Positions 48,946 through 60,022 of a stretch of 64,000 nucleotides of DNA are shown here, in pieces. Every line of letters starts with the position of its first letter. Positions within the stretch are counted from its first letter, which is position 1. A program made the translations under genes and the position numbers. The DNA comes from Erigeron canadensis (taxonomy: Eukaryota > Streptophyta > Magnoliopsida > Asterales > Asteraceae): positions 43,875,633 to 43,939,632 of the forward strand of contig NC_057768.1 in NCBI RefSeq assembly GCF_010389155.1. The letters are read 5' to 3'. A model generated the notes under the pieces. The model was not told where the DNA came from, ran no database searches, and worked only from the letters and a program-made list of their open reading frames with translations.

Positions 48946-49122
48946 TTACGCGATTGCAGTTAGACATGGTTGGAATGTAGTCCCAAAGGCGATCCACAGT
49001 TGTTTTCGCCTATGTGGCGGCACACAACCAGGAATTTTCAACCAACCAATCGATTCATTATTTTGGATTCAACTTCAAGAGATAACATTAGTAATCCTCT
49101 CTTACCCAAACAAGATAACTTA
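48946..49122 (-). pseudogene. Truncated copy of F-box gene 3' end
   Basis: The reverse complement matches the last 65 or so codons of the F-box gene at 50487 (KLSCLGxRGLLMLSL, SKxMNRL, PPHRRKQLWIACGTAFQP region) but has a deletion of about 27-30 nt replacing the TYDILKKEWLK part, plus frame changes and an internal stop. It is a by-product of the RAMP4 segmental duplication and cannot encode an F-box protein. Confidence 0.88.
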
Positions 49123-49658
49123 AATATTAATTAATATATATTAATATTAATATATTTAGATAATAATTATAGAATTTTAATTTATTTTATAATTAGATTA
49201 ATAATAACATGATCATGTTTAATTTTAAAATAAATCGAAAGTTGTGATTAACTAATAAGTGATACATTAGGTGTCTTTTAGTATATACATAAATAGATAA
49301 ATATAAATATAGAATTTATAATCTTGAATTTTAAGTATAATTAATTAAAGAACATTATAGTAAAATATTCTTGTTGTAAATGTAAGGTAATGTAACCAAT
49401 ATAACTTTAATTTTTGTCAAACTTGTATTCATGGAAATATTTTCCTGATGGTAAAATACAATACACACAATATATTTAATTTAAAAAAACAAGTTCCAAT
49501 AATAATAATAATAATAATAATAACGCGTATATACGTGAAAGACGGAATGAAAATTAAATTAAATTAAATTAAATATTAAAGATGGAATGAAAATTAAATT
49601 AAATTAAAATAAATACTCGTATCAAGTATTAGATGACTCTGACGCACGTCACTTGTAT

Positions 49659-49677
49659 CCACCCACCGTCTAACACA
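49659..49677 (+). promoter_or_regulatory. Degenerate ERSE of RAMP4 copy B
   Basis: Aligned with 47983-48001: CCAAT has become CCACC and CACG has become CACA, so both halves of the ERSE are lost while the flanking sequence (ATCACCAAGGAACGT) is kept. TATAAAT remains at 49765-49771. Confidence 0.7.
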
Positions 49678-49833
49678 TCACCAAGGAACGTATTTTTACC
49701 AATCAAACCGTCTAACCAATATAAATTACTTTTTCGACTGACTTGTCAAAGTCAACACCAAACTTATAAATATTCAACGAACTTTTAACGTGACCAAGTA
49801 GATATTTAGCGATCTCTCTAAACTTGTACAACC

Positions 49834-50308
49834 ATGGTAAACTTGTTATGAATATGTGTGTATTTTCTATCGTTTTTTCTTCCTGATTTTAAATCCTAGA
49901 TTCGCCGCTGTTGAGTTATACTGATTAATCCTTTGTGTTGTCTTTAGACTACATCAAGGCGTCTTGCGAATAAGAAGGCGGGGAAGTTGGAAAAGAACAT
50001 AACCCGGCGTGGATCTGTCCCGGAAACATCCACCAAGAACAGAACCAGTAAACCTGTTGGCACTGCCATGCTTTGCTTCTTTGTCTTTGTTGTCATCGGA
50101 TCATGTAAGTTTATCCCAAGTTCCAACTAAAGTTTCTTAACACAGATTTATCACCTCTATCTCAGAAAAAAAAATTACTCCATCATTCTTTCTAATTCGT
50201 GGCTTTTCTTCTTGTTATCCTCCAGCTTTGTTTCAGATCATCAATACAGCTACAAGTGGGAAAGACTTGAAGATCAATAACAATTTCACTAATTCTAGCA
50301 CCATTTGA
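49834..50308 (+). CDS. RAMP4/SERP-like, copy B with altered tail
   Basis: Three exons: 49834-49836, 49948-50104 and 50226-50308, same splice sites as copy A, giving 80 aa. Cytosolic part diverged (D9 to N, V12 to A, F15 to L; KKGTSYPVGPVMLG is now KNRTSKPVGTAMLC). A 2-nt deletion after the TATSG codons shifts the frame, replacing the GMA end with a 16-residue tail, GKDLKINNNFTNSSTI. The hydrophobic anchor FFVFVVIGSSLFQII is intact, so membrane insertion is plausible, but the longer luminal tail is unlike other RAMP4s. It contains NFT and NSS sequons that would face the lumen if it inserts like RAMP4. Reading frame otherwise open, so a diverging or dying duplicate. Its 3' end faces the F-box gene, 178 bp away. 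Confidence 0.8.
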
Positions 50309-50486
50309 TTTGAAATTTTCATACATATATAGAGATATATAACCATCAATAACAATATCACTAATACAAGTCTTCATTTATACACAGAATGACAGAAATT
50401 AATTAACATACATGAAATGAAAGACAAGATTATTCAAGAACAGTGGAATACGATTATTTAAACATAAAAAACCATGTGTTACGATA

Positions 50487-53168
50487 TCAAGCGATTGCAG
50501 TTAGAGATGGTTGAAATGCAGTTCCACAAGCAATCCAAAGTTGTTTTCGCCTGTGTGGCGGCACACAACCAGGAATTTTCAACCATTCCTTTTTCAAGAT
50601 ATCATAAGTAATTAACCGATTCATCATTTTCGATTCAAGGGATAACATGAGTAATCCTCTGTTACCCAAACAAGATAACTTAATGTGCTTACCGTAGAAT
50701 TCTAAGCACATTACATTTGGCATTCTGTCAACCTCCTTCCATAAGAGAGTCATCTTCTGAAGCTCCCAAATGGAAACACAAGTGGCGGAGTTCTTCGTCA
50801 CAAGCCCCACCAGCACCATCCTGCCGCCACATTCTGCTAGCGCATGGTCCCTTGAGTCTGGTGGGGCTGGGACTAGATACTGCTTCCATGTATTTAAGTT
50901 CATGTCAAAAGACACGATACCATCTGGATCAGACCTTAAGAAATACATCAAACCATCTGCTGCAACTATCTGCAAGCTAAAGTTCAACGACAGTGGTAAC
51001 TTAATACAATCAGGCAAGCTTCCTGCAAGTGACCAGCTGTTGTTGATGGAGTCATAAACTTCATACTCACCATTAGTTGAAACCCACATGATCTTGTAGG
51101 CTCCACTATCTGAAATTTGTTCCATAATCATCCCCACAGCAACCCTTGACCACACTTTAGCTGATCTAGAAGGCAATACTTTAAAAGAATTAGTGAGAGG
51201 ATTGCATATATAGAAGCTTCTATGTCCGATATCGAGAAAACATACGAGACCGCCTGCTGAAGCCACAGGCAAGATGATCATTTTTGTAGGTATTTTAGGC
51301 ACAACAGGGTGGTGCCATTTTCTTGAGACAGGATCATACATAGCTCCCGAGATGACATTTTCATGTGTGACTGTATAGAACCAAGGTTGTTGTGGCAGAA
51401 ATTGAGCACATTGAAGTATGAAACTGCTGGAATTTAGTAAGGAATTCCAATCCTGGCAAACGGACCGGAAACGGAAGAATGATGCAATAGGAAGTCTTGC
51501 AATGACAGCCTCATACAGGTCTTCTGGGAAGTTTTTCCAGATTTCTTCCATAGCTAGGTTTGAACCAGATATATCAGTATCAGTTCGTTTTCGCTCCTTC
51601 TGTATTCTCCTTGAAGGTGTTTCCAACACCTTTGATTTCCTGGTCTTCATTATCAGATCATAACAATCACCTTCAGAAATGTTATTTTCAAGATTCAGAA
51701 AATACCATCTGCAAAGAAAATTCTGAACAATAATTAAGAGATGTCCTGATTAGGTTGTTTCATACCAAGTTTAAAGGTAAGAAAATAAGACTTAAAAAAT
51801 GGAGATGGAAACAATATCAACTAAAGATGTTGCAGATAGCAGGGATAATCATCTGTCATATACAACACATCAAATCGCGTTGTGAATTTGTGATAACAAG
51901 ATCCTGGCAGTCTTTGAGCGCTAATATACTAGGTGATTCAGTACATAATTTGATGTGCATTCGGTGTTCATTCACCGATTGCCTCATCTGTTTATGTGCA
52001 TTCGGTGTTCATTCACCGATTGCCCCATCTGTTTATGGGTGACTTCGATGGATTTTAGTTTGATGTGCATAATATCTGGATATATGTAATAACCAGCAAC
52101 TGAGTTGTTGTACACTTAGACGCTTATGGGTGACTTCCAAGGGTTTTAATGGGAATATCGTGCAAAAGGAAAAGAACCAAGAGTCCCAGGAGATTTGTAA
52201 ACAGTAACAAATCTTTATGACTAATGCAGCATTGCAGCCAGAATCAAACCTAGTTATTTGGCTGATTGGTTCCTTCTGATATCCGCAACTAATAAAGTAT
52301 ATATATATATATATATATATAGGCTTCTAGTTAGAAGCTCCTGCTTCAGTTACCAGGTCCTCCAACCCCCCACCCCTTATCATGCACCTCATTTCAATGA
52401 ATCTTACTTTTACGTTTCACATACGTCTCAAAACTATGTGATGCCAACATCCTTATAGACAGAGGATGGTCACTAGAAAATAGAGCATGCAAAACCCATG
52501 AAACAACAGCACAAATGAGCTCACTCACCCGTAATCGTTTACTGCAAGACTTGACATACAAAAGGATAAATGACCACGAAACAGTTGATGAAGACGGAAA
52601 AAGTAACATTTCAACCTGCAGCATCCTACTTGACAGTGAAATTCAACCTAGACCTCAGCAATCGCCCAGCCCAAATTTAGATACCTCTCCTCACATTTGA
52701 AATACATCTCATCTCATGTCTATATGACGTTTTTACACTAACTCAAGTGGGCAGCAAACTTACATTTACATCCCTCATGGAACATCAATACATATATGTC
52801 GACTATAAATAAATGTCAAAGCATTATCACCTATTCATTCAAAGACCATTAACCGGTACCATGCATATTACAATTGGATATAACGTTTCTATATAACTAA
52901 AAACAAACAACATTATTATTGACAAAATTATAAAAAACATCGAACAAATTCGAATTAACAATCCATACGGATATACAAGAGTAGTTTTATAAGTAATACT
53001 ACGAGTATAAATTAAAGTTAATGAGGTAGTACAAAAATATCACCTGTCATCATGTAGTTGGGACGGAGGTTGAGATTGAAGGAGATAGGAGGAGGGCGGT
53101 GGCGGTGGCGGAGTAAAGCCATGGAGATCTACCAGGTCTTGAACTTGATTAATAAGATGCCTAAACAT
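50487..53168 (-). CDS. F-box/kelch-repeat protein, At5g15710-like
   Basis: Two exons on the minus strand, 53168-53044 and 51708-50487, giving 448 aa. Joining AG|A at the junction keeps an open frame through 20 residues upstream of the internal ATG at 51650, so the first exon (MFRHLINQVQDLVDLHG, then a proline run and LHDD) is probably real. F-box at residues about 98-140 (IWKNFPEDLYEAVIARLPIASFFRFRSVCQDWNSL). The rest is a kelch/galactose-oxidase-like propeller with GGLVCFLDIGHRSFYICNPL, RVAVGM, LMLVGL-like and IWELQKMTLLWKEVDRMPN blocks that closely match Arabidopsis At5g15710. F-box proteins recruit substrates to SCF ubiquitin ligases through SKP1; the substrate here is unknown. The 1.3-kb intron contains a 42-bp tandem duplication and an (AT)n. 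A trinucleotide microsatellite lies just upstream of the start codon. Confidence 0.93.
51956..52042. repeat. 42-bp tandem duplication in F-box intron
   Basis: GTGCATTCGGTGTTCATTCACCGATTGCC-type unit occurs twice head to tail, differing at one or two bases. Each unit contains TCGGTGTTCATTCACCGA, which is itself an inverted repeat. Confidence 0.85.
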
Positions 53169-53191
53169 GGCAACAAAAAGCCCCCTTGCTA

Positions 53192-53194
53192 TTA

Positions 53195-53270
<76 letters not shown>
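53192..53270. repeat. Long (ATT)n microsatellite by F-box start codon
   Basis: About 26 trinucleotide units. On the minus strand, the coding strand of the F-box gene, it is (AAT)n ending about 24 bp upstream of the ATG, so it lies in the 5' UTR or core promoter. Confidence 0.9.
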
Positions 53271-53271
<1 letters not shown>

Positions 53272-53299
53272 TTCCTAAAAGAAAGAACAACATTTATTT

Positions 53300-55698
53300 A
53301 CAATTTTCTTTCTTCATCCTTATTCAGCTCACTACTAGTCTTCTTCTCCATAATGTCTAGCTGTTGTGTTATTATTCAGACACAGCAAAAACATTATAAT
53401 TGAATTGAATTATTTATAATAAAAAGTTTGTTTTATATATAAGATTAAAAAGTATGTAAAAAAGGGAGAGTTAGTGGATGGCCACAGAAAATAAAGAATC
53501 TAATTGGTTACTTAATTGATGTGATATATTGTGATGGTGATCACAAATTATACTATTATTGTGACAGTGATTTCTCGAATTTTTTGGTAATTTAACAACC
53601 CCACCTCCATCTTTTTGTTACAAGATCCAAGATTTTGTTCCTTTAATACTATTTACTTGTATCCAGGTATTGTTTCTCCGTGTTTTTTTATTTTTTATTT
53701 TATTTATTGTGAGTGGTTTGGTTGTACCAAAATTATTGTGGCTACATACTTTCTTTTTAAAACACAAATCATAATAAACATACACAAAGTAATATGAAAA
53801 CAAATCAAAGAAAAAAAAAAAGTTTGGCCTGGTCTGATCCGGTCAAATAACATATTTAGTGTGATTTACTTTGAGATATGTTAAAAGCTAATAATACCGG
53901 TTTTATTTCGGATTTAATCATGCATCTATAAACATCCCTAATTACAATAATCTAGTATGAGAAAATGATCGCATTAACTAAAAACTCCACTAGTAATAAA
54001 AGATGTCAGTAAAGACAAATCCAACTTGTACACCACCAAACCTTTTGGCCTAAATGTATATGCAATCTCCTTCATTACATTTGTATTCTTTCTCGAGAAA
54101 TAAAGGTGAAAAAAACGTTGGCTAGTCGGTGGTTGATAAATTTTGTATTTTTCATACCTTAAAGCATAATCATGTATTAATGTATTCAAGTTGTAAATAC
54201 CAAATACAAATATTTGTCCATCCTTATTATAAAGATCAACCACTTAATAGATTTGTAGTATACATGTTCAAGACAAGTTCTTTTATGATTTTCTTACAAG
54301 TCTTAAAAAATATTTCTTATCATTTCCTTACTAGCATATACATTCACATTATTTATGATGTATCAATCATAACTTTTTTACTTTTTATGTTTCAAAATAA
54401 ATATCCATTTGAAAAATTGCGTTAAAAGCAAAATGATATTATTACATTTCAGTTTTGAAAGCAGTTATATATTTTAGGACCGGTTAATGTGGTGTTAACC
54501 TACTTAGTAAACAGTTGAGACAAAATTCATTGTTCCATTATAGACATGAGATAGTTTAAAATTATTTATGATAATTTTAAAATAAAAATAGATGAAAAAG
54601 AATACATATATTCTAACACAGATAATATATGAGCTTTTAAATTAACAATAGAAAGTCACTAATTTTCTAAATAAAATTCTAAAAACACATCAAATCATGT
54701 ATCCATCACCCATATAAAAACAAAAACACAAAGTTATAACGATCATTAAAATTACTTTATGGCTTTTCAAAGAAATAAGTGACCACTGACCAGCTTTCAA
54801 TAGGTACCTGTATTTTAGAATTATATATATATATATTGCCGGTAGAGCTGAGAGAAAAAAAGATTGAATTCTCTAGCTTCTGATTGGCTGTTGGTTTTAT
54901 TTTCTTGTATTTTGATTGGTTGAGTCTATTTTTATAAATAATTTAAAATTTATTTATAAAATGATCTTTTCATTAATGAAGTTAAATATAAAACAAATAT
55001 ATTAGTAATTATATTTGGAATTTAAAGAAGATGCTTAATACTTGATACAAACAAATTATTTAAAAAAATATAAAAGTTTTGATTTATTTTTAATTTAACT
55101 TGAACATAATAAAAACCAAATTAATATATGGGTTGGTAAATTGACTGCAGTCTATATAACTAGAACACAATTGTTAAACATAATGAGAAATAGTAGCTTA
55201 TCAACATTATTACTATATATTTTTAAATATGTGATTTTTTAAAGTTCGTTTAAAAAAATCGGGATTATGTACTCCACCATTATTGTTCGTGCAAGAATTA
55301 TAACTATTTATAGTGTACAATTTTTCTCAAATTTATAATTAAATTTTTTTAACAATAAGAGTTTTTTTCTAGCCTACATAAAGATTCATAGAAAGCTTTA
55401 TATATAATATACGTTTGTCAATTAGAACCACCCCAATTGGGATGACATGTTATAAATCTTTAACCTTAATCAGACCCACTAAAGTTTCATATCTTTAATT
55501 ACAACCAAGACCCAACTTGCGTCAACCTGTAGGTTTGTGTGTTATTAGGTTAAATGGGTTTTTATTGGATCAATTTAGTCAAATTAGTTGTTTTCGAGAC
55601 AAATTGGTTGACGGGTTGAAATGTCAAATGTGTGGTTTTTGTCAAACGGATCAGTATTAATTATAAACAAATTAATATAAAACTATTTCAGGTTGGGA
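53300..55698. other. Spacer, no gene recognised
   Basis: F-box promoter side, then AT-rich sequence with small frames of no recognisable type. 54840-54960 has ATTGGCTG/ATTGGTTG motifs like a MITE end, without a defined partner. Confidence 0.45.
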
Positions 55699-55706
55699 GG
55701 TAGACC

Positions 55707-55997
55707 TAGAGGTGTACAAAAACCGCGTTGAAACCCGAACCTGAACCCAAAATTGGTCAACAACTGGGTCTGACCCAACCCGGCGGTTACTAACCGTTTC
55801 GGTTTTCGTTTTTATATCTGGTTGAGATTGGGTCTGGCATAGGTTTTGGTCAAAAAAATTTGGTAAAACCTGGTCAATACCCAGTCAAATTTTGACCAAA
55901 AACCGGTATCAAACCGGGTTGGGTTGGGTCAAATCCGGTTTTGGCCTCATTGACCAAAAACCGGGTCGAATTGAGTAAAAACCATTTTTGTACACTA
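55707..55997. mobile_element. hAT-type MITE with 8-bp TSD
   Basis: Ends TAGAGGTGTACAAAAAC and (complement of the right end) TAGTGTACAAAAATGG, flanked by GGTAGACC (55699-55706) and GGTGGACC (55998-56005), an 8-bp duplication with one mismatch. TAG-start ends and 8-bp duplications are hAT features. The interior is a run of CCGGTTT/GGGTC/AACCCG motifs common to this class of plant hAT MITE. Confidence 0.82.
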
Positions 55998-56005
55998 GGT
56001 GGACC

Positions 56006-57458
56006 TGGCAACCAAAAGAGCCAACCCAAACTAACCTGAAAAAAATCAAGTTGTCGGGTTGGCAGGTTGAGATACTTGACCTAAAAATGTTTTCTTCAAA
56101 TTGAGTATCGGGTTAGATTGACTATTGACAACCTTAACATAATATACCCAAAATTACACGTGTGTAAAATTTTATCTGAACTTTATATTCAATCTATCAT
56201 ATTAAACTTCATATATCAATAAACATGCCAAAAAAAAAAAAAAATACTAATATTATAAGACTCATAAAAATATCAATAGAACAATCTTTACAATTAAATT
56301 AAACTATATGCTTTTTTTTCTCTTCCACAATACATTTTCTAATAATCTGACGTATATTTTTTGCAATGTATGATGCATATATCAATTTATCTTTTTACCC
56401 GATCGGTTCATATATCAATTTATCTTTTTACCCGGTCACCGACCGGGTATTAATCTAGTTTTCTATTGGTTTAAATATTGAGAGAGATATACTTATTTTT
56501 CAATATTTTCGTGAAGTTTTAAATTTTATTTCAAAGTAAAAGTAAAATAATTAGTCCTTTTAGAAAAATAAAAAACTGACCAGGTTAAGTTTGTGGACTT
56601 TGTGGGTTGTAAGTCCACTGATATAGAGATGCTACCGCCAAGTCGCCAACGCCAACCAGTCATGCCAAGTATGAATCCATTTATTGGACTCTACATATGA
56701 TCGACTAGGCCCAATACAAGTGAATTAGAAAGACTATACTTAATGCCTCAGCGGCTCAGGCGCTCAGCCCTCAAACTTGTTTTGCTAACACTACTCCATA
56801 AACTCGTTTGGAATAGCACTTGAAAAGAAAAAAAGAATGATTCTGTAGAAATAAAAGAAATATATATATTTTTTTAAATAACCCAATAATCAATTGCATT
56901 TTATATCGTTAAATTTCATTTACTGATCACTTATACCGTTTTACTTTTTAAACACAAGCTATAGCTATATAACGGTCATACTTATATAAACCTAATGGGC
57001 TTACAGTTCAACATTAATATAAACTTTATAAAACTTTATGAATAGAATGTAAATTATATTGTAGACAAAGTTATAAACATGAATCTTTCGCATATTATGT
57101 TATTGTAATTCATAAACCTCACTCCATCATAAAACTTAAGTATATGATTATATAAACAATTTCAATCTTTTATGAACTTCTAGTTGTAGATTGCATATTG
57201 CCATGCAATAAGGACAAGATCTCCCAAATTTTTGAGATCAAGGCTATCTTCAATGGATTTTTTCATGTCAGTTTGCAAACTGGGTTTCAATTTGCTATCA
57301 TTGAAGTCTCGGAAAATTGAAGCAAACAATATATGTGTGATCACTTTTTCGGTTTTTCCCTAAATACTTGACCATTTAATACAAGATGTCATGTTCTTTT
57401 CTATTAGTTTTTTGTTTAATTATAGAGTGGAGTTTCTAAGATTTTTCGAAAATTCCAA
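56006..57458. other. Spacer, no gene recognised
   Basis: AT-rich. A direct repeat of TATATCAATTTATCTTTTTACCCG occurs at about 56376-56435. No coding exon seen. Confidence 0.45.
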
Positions 57459-57827
57459 GGGGACGTTTGGTTACAGAAAACGCCTTTTGTTTTCGATTTT
57501 TGTTTTCCAAGAAAACATGAAAAGACATAAAACGTATTCTAATCATAGTCTTCTAATAATATTTTTCAAGAAAAAAAAAAACAATGTTTTTCACTTTTCC
57601 ATAGAAAAATTTGAAAACATTTTTTTCTTGTTTTCATTTCCATTTTTATTTTTCATTTACTTCTTCCCATTCCCTCCCCTCACATCTCTAACATGTTTTA
57701 TAATTTTTCTAATTTTAACGTGTTTTCAAAACTTTTATTTGTTTTCTAAAAAATAAAAATCCCTTTCATTTTCTAGAAAATTAGAAATGAAAAACTTAAA
57801 AGCATTTTCAACAACCAAACGAACCCT
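57459..57827. mobile_element. MITE with GTTTGGTT termini
   Basis: Left end GGGGACGTTTGGTTAC, right end AACCAAACGAACCCT (complement AGGGTTCGTTTGGTT), with a T/A-rich interior containing TTTTCTAGAAAA and TTTTCCAAGAAAAC foldback motifs. No clear target duplication, so superfamily is open. Confidence 0.6.
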
Positions 57828-58001
57828 AAACGTTTTGATATTTTTCTAAAACAAACCTTTGCTCCCATACAATTTCCTTTTCATATTTTTTTAATCCATA
57901 AAATGAATGGGGGACCATTATTTATTTAAAATATTAGAATATTAGTATGTGAGTAGTTTTATACCAAACTTAGGTACATGACAACCACACACTTACTTTT
58001 C

Positions 58002-58035
<34 letters not shown>

Positions 58036-59306
58036 CACTTTTTAGATTTTATAAAAATATTATCATTTCACACATTTTAACTACAACAACCTTCAAACTT
58101 ATATCTATACATCCCTACCATTCGATAATACGAAATTTCATTCTTAACCACCTCAAGTCTTTCGATGACGAACACTAAATGTATGATGCAGCGTATAGCG
58201 ATTCTCCTGCCGTTGAATTTATGAACGCGACATCATCTTCCTTTCCTGAGTCGTCACATCATCTTTTCTCCTCAAAATTACCTCAATAACACTCCCTACC
58301 AATCTTAACATTTCTCTCTCTTCACCTATTCTTCAAATATTTATCTTTTTTCTTTAATTTCAATTAGTTAATAACTCATTGGTCCCACCCATACCTCACA
58401 ACCCCTCGTCTTACTCTTCCTCTTGGCGGCGAGGGCTCCTTGACGAAGCTGAGAAAGATGTGGTGCCATCTTTGATAAGCCTTCATAAGCCACGAACAAC
58501 CCACAACGAGGTGGATTGAGACGGCTCTAACCGTTTCAACTTTCAAGGTCACCTAAATTTGTACTCGTAATAAACTAATTAATTGATTGTTATATATCTA
58601 AAACAAATGAAAAGGATCAGAAAGATAATTGGCATCTTTCATCCCACGACCCACGTGCAGTCGAAATTTCATATCAAAGAAACACATTAACAAATATTTA
58701 TAATAGTACTAAACAAGATCTTGGAAGTATGTTTTTTTAATACTATGGCACTTTTATCAACTAGGACGTTTACTTAATTAACATCTTATTGTTAACTGGA
58801 ACCATGTAATTAAGTCCGATGTGGGCTTAAGTGGTCCCAAATCTAACTTAATCCTCACAAACATAGGCACTTTAACGTGATCAAATTGCATAAATTAATT
58901 ATTTAATGTTAATCCACATCATTAACTTCAATTAACTAATTCAACCAGCCCGACAAAGCATGCGTTCGCACATACAAACACATGCATATATATTTTGGAA
59001 AAACATCAAAATTCGAGTTTAAGCTAAAGCTAGCACAGCTTAACCGAATCTCCTCAAAGTTTATCAATAAAAACTAAGCAAGGTAATTATATACGTAGTC
59101 TCGTGCTTGTAATTGAAATTTAGATAACAAATTACCACGTTGGTTGCCACATATTTGTATCGATTAAATAACTCGTTACGTGTCGATCGAAGAAAACCTT
59201 AATCCTCTTTTAGTTTATTGGTAGATTATATAACTTTTTTTTTTTTTTGTAAAGTTAGTTTCGATTCAGACGTGTTGGATACAATTTTAGTCAACAAATT
59301 GCTAGA
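57828..59306. other. Spacer, no gene recognised
   Basis: (AT)n at 58003-58032. 58190-58520 is less AT-rich and includes a short open stretch (about 58160-58290 reading DAAYSDSPAVEFMN..) and GGCGGCGAGGGCTCC, possibly a gene fragment or transposon cargo that I do not recognise. Confidence 0.4.
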
Positions 59307-59311
59307 CCTCC

Positions 59312-60017
59312 TGTTGGAATATGATCATGTTACATAAACGCATGTCTGGAAGTTATTTAAGCCTACGGGGTCACACAAAATGACACATAAACTCTATGTT
59401 ATTAATTAATATACTAAGTGTAGTTGATTAATATGATCACGAAATAATTAATAAACAATAATTAATGAGTTAAAATATGTGTTTATTAATTAATAGAGAG
59501 GACTAAAGTGTAAATTAGAAAATAAAGAAGTTTTCTAATTACACTAAAAAGGAGGGGGCGAAATTTCGAGAAGGTTTCCTAATTCTTCTCTAACTTGGTC
59601 ACCAAGTTAAAAACCTTTTTAGTTAAGCCTATAAATAGAGGGCTAGGCTTAAGGGTTATATACACAATTACACAAGACAATTAGATTTGTTTTTCTCTCT
59701 CTATTGGTTCGGCCGTAGGGTAGCAACGAGAAAGGGTTTTGGGTTTTGCTTGGTTCGACCATTGGGGTATTAGACAAAGGGTTGTAGTTCGTGATCGGGT
59801 ACTAGCATACATCATAGGGGTGTCAAGTGTGCGATCATAGAAGGGGTTTACTTTAAACCCTAATTAATAGTAATATTATAATTATTACTTTATTGGAAGC
59901 TTACGATAAAAGGTATATATATTCGATTCTCTCTTTGTTAATTAATATGATTATATATACGTTTCTATCTGCTGTGTATTCGTGTTTGTTATATGTTTAT
60001 ATTCATAAATCCTAACA
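59312..60017 (+). mobile_element. Solo LTR with 5-bp TSD
   Basis: Starts TGTTGGAATATGATC and ends ATCCTAACA, flanked by CCTCC at 59307-59311 and 60018-60022, a perfect 5-bp target duplication. It contains CCTATAAATAGAGGGCT (TATA box, about 59627-59643) and the same blocks as the minus-strand LTR at 16423-17141. There is no primer-binding site next to it and no second LTR, so it is a product of LTR-LTR recombination. TGTTGG...AACA ends suggest Copia. Confidence 0.92.
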
Positions 60018-60022
60018 CCTCC

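Larger units (their letters stand above)
47590..49122. repeat. Segmental duplication, unit A
   Basis: This block aligns in order with 49270-50692: AT-rich leader (TATAATTnTGAA, TAGTAAAATnTTCTTG, GTAACCAATA, CCAATAATAATAACGCG), promoter (GACGCACGTC-like, CATCACCAAGGAACGT), all three RAMP4 exons and introns, and then the 3' end of the F-box gene up to ACAAGATAACTTA, where similarity stops within the F-box coding sequence. A tandem duplication of about 1.4-1.5 kb is inferred. Confidence 0.85.
49270..50692. repeat. Segmental duplication, unit B
   Basis: Second unit of the tandem duplication (see 47590-49122). It abuts and includes the 3' end of the intact F-box gene, so unit A's F-box piece is the extra one. 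It contains an (AAT)n tract at 49496-49523 expanded relative to unit A, and a duplicated AAATTAAATTAAATTAAAT stretch at 49550-49615. Confidence 0.85.

Noticed and set aside
53058..53403. Plus-strand frames with poly-Ile or poly-Leu
   Set aside because: They translate the (ATT)n microsatellite and the antisense of the F-box first exon.
57391..57756. 121-codon plus-strand frame
   Set aside because: Phe/Lys low-complexity translation of T-rich MITE sequence.
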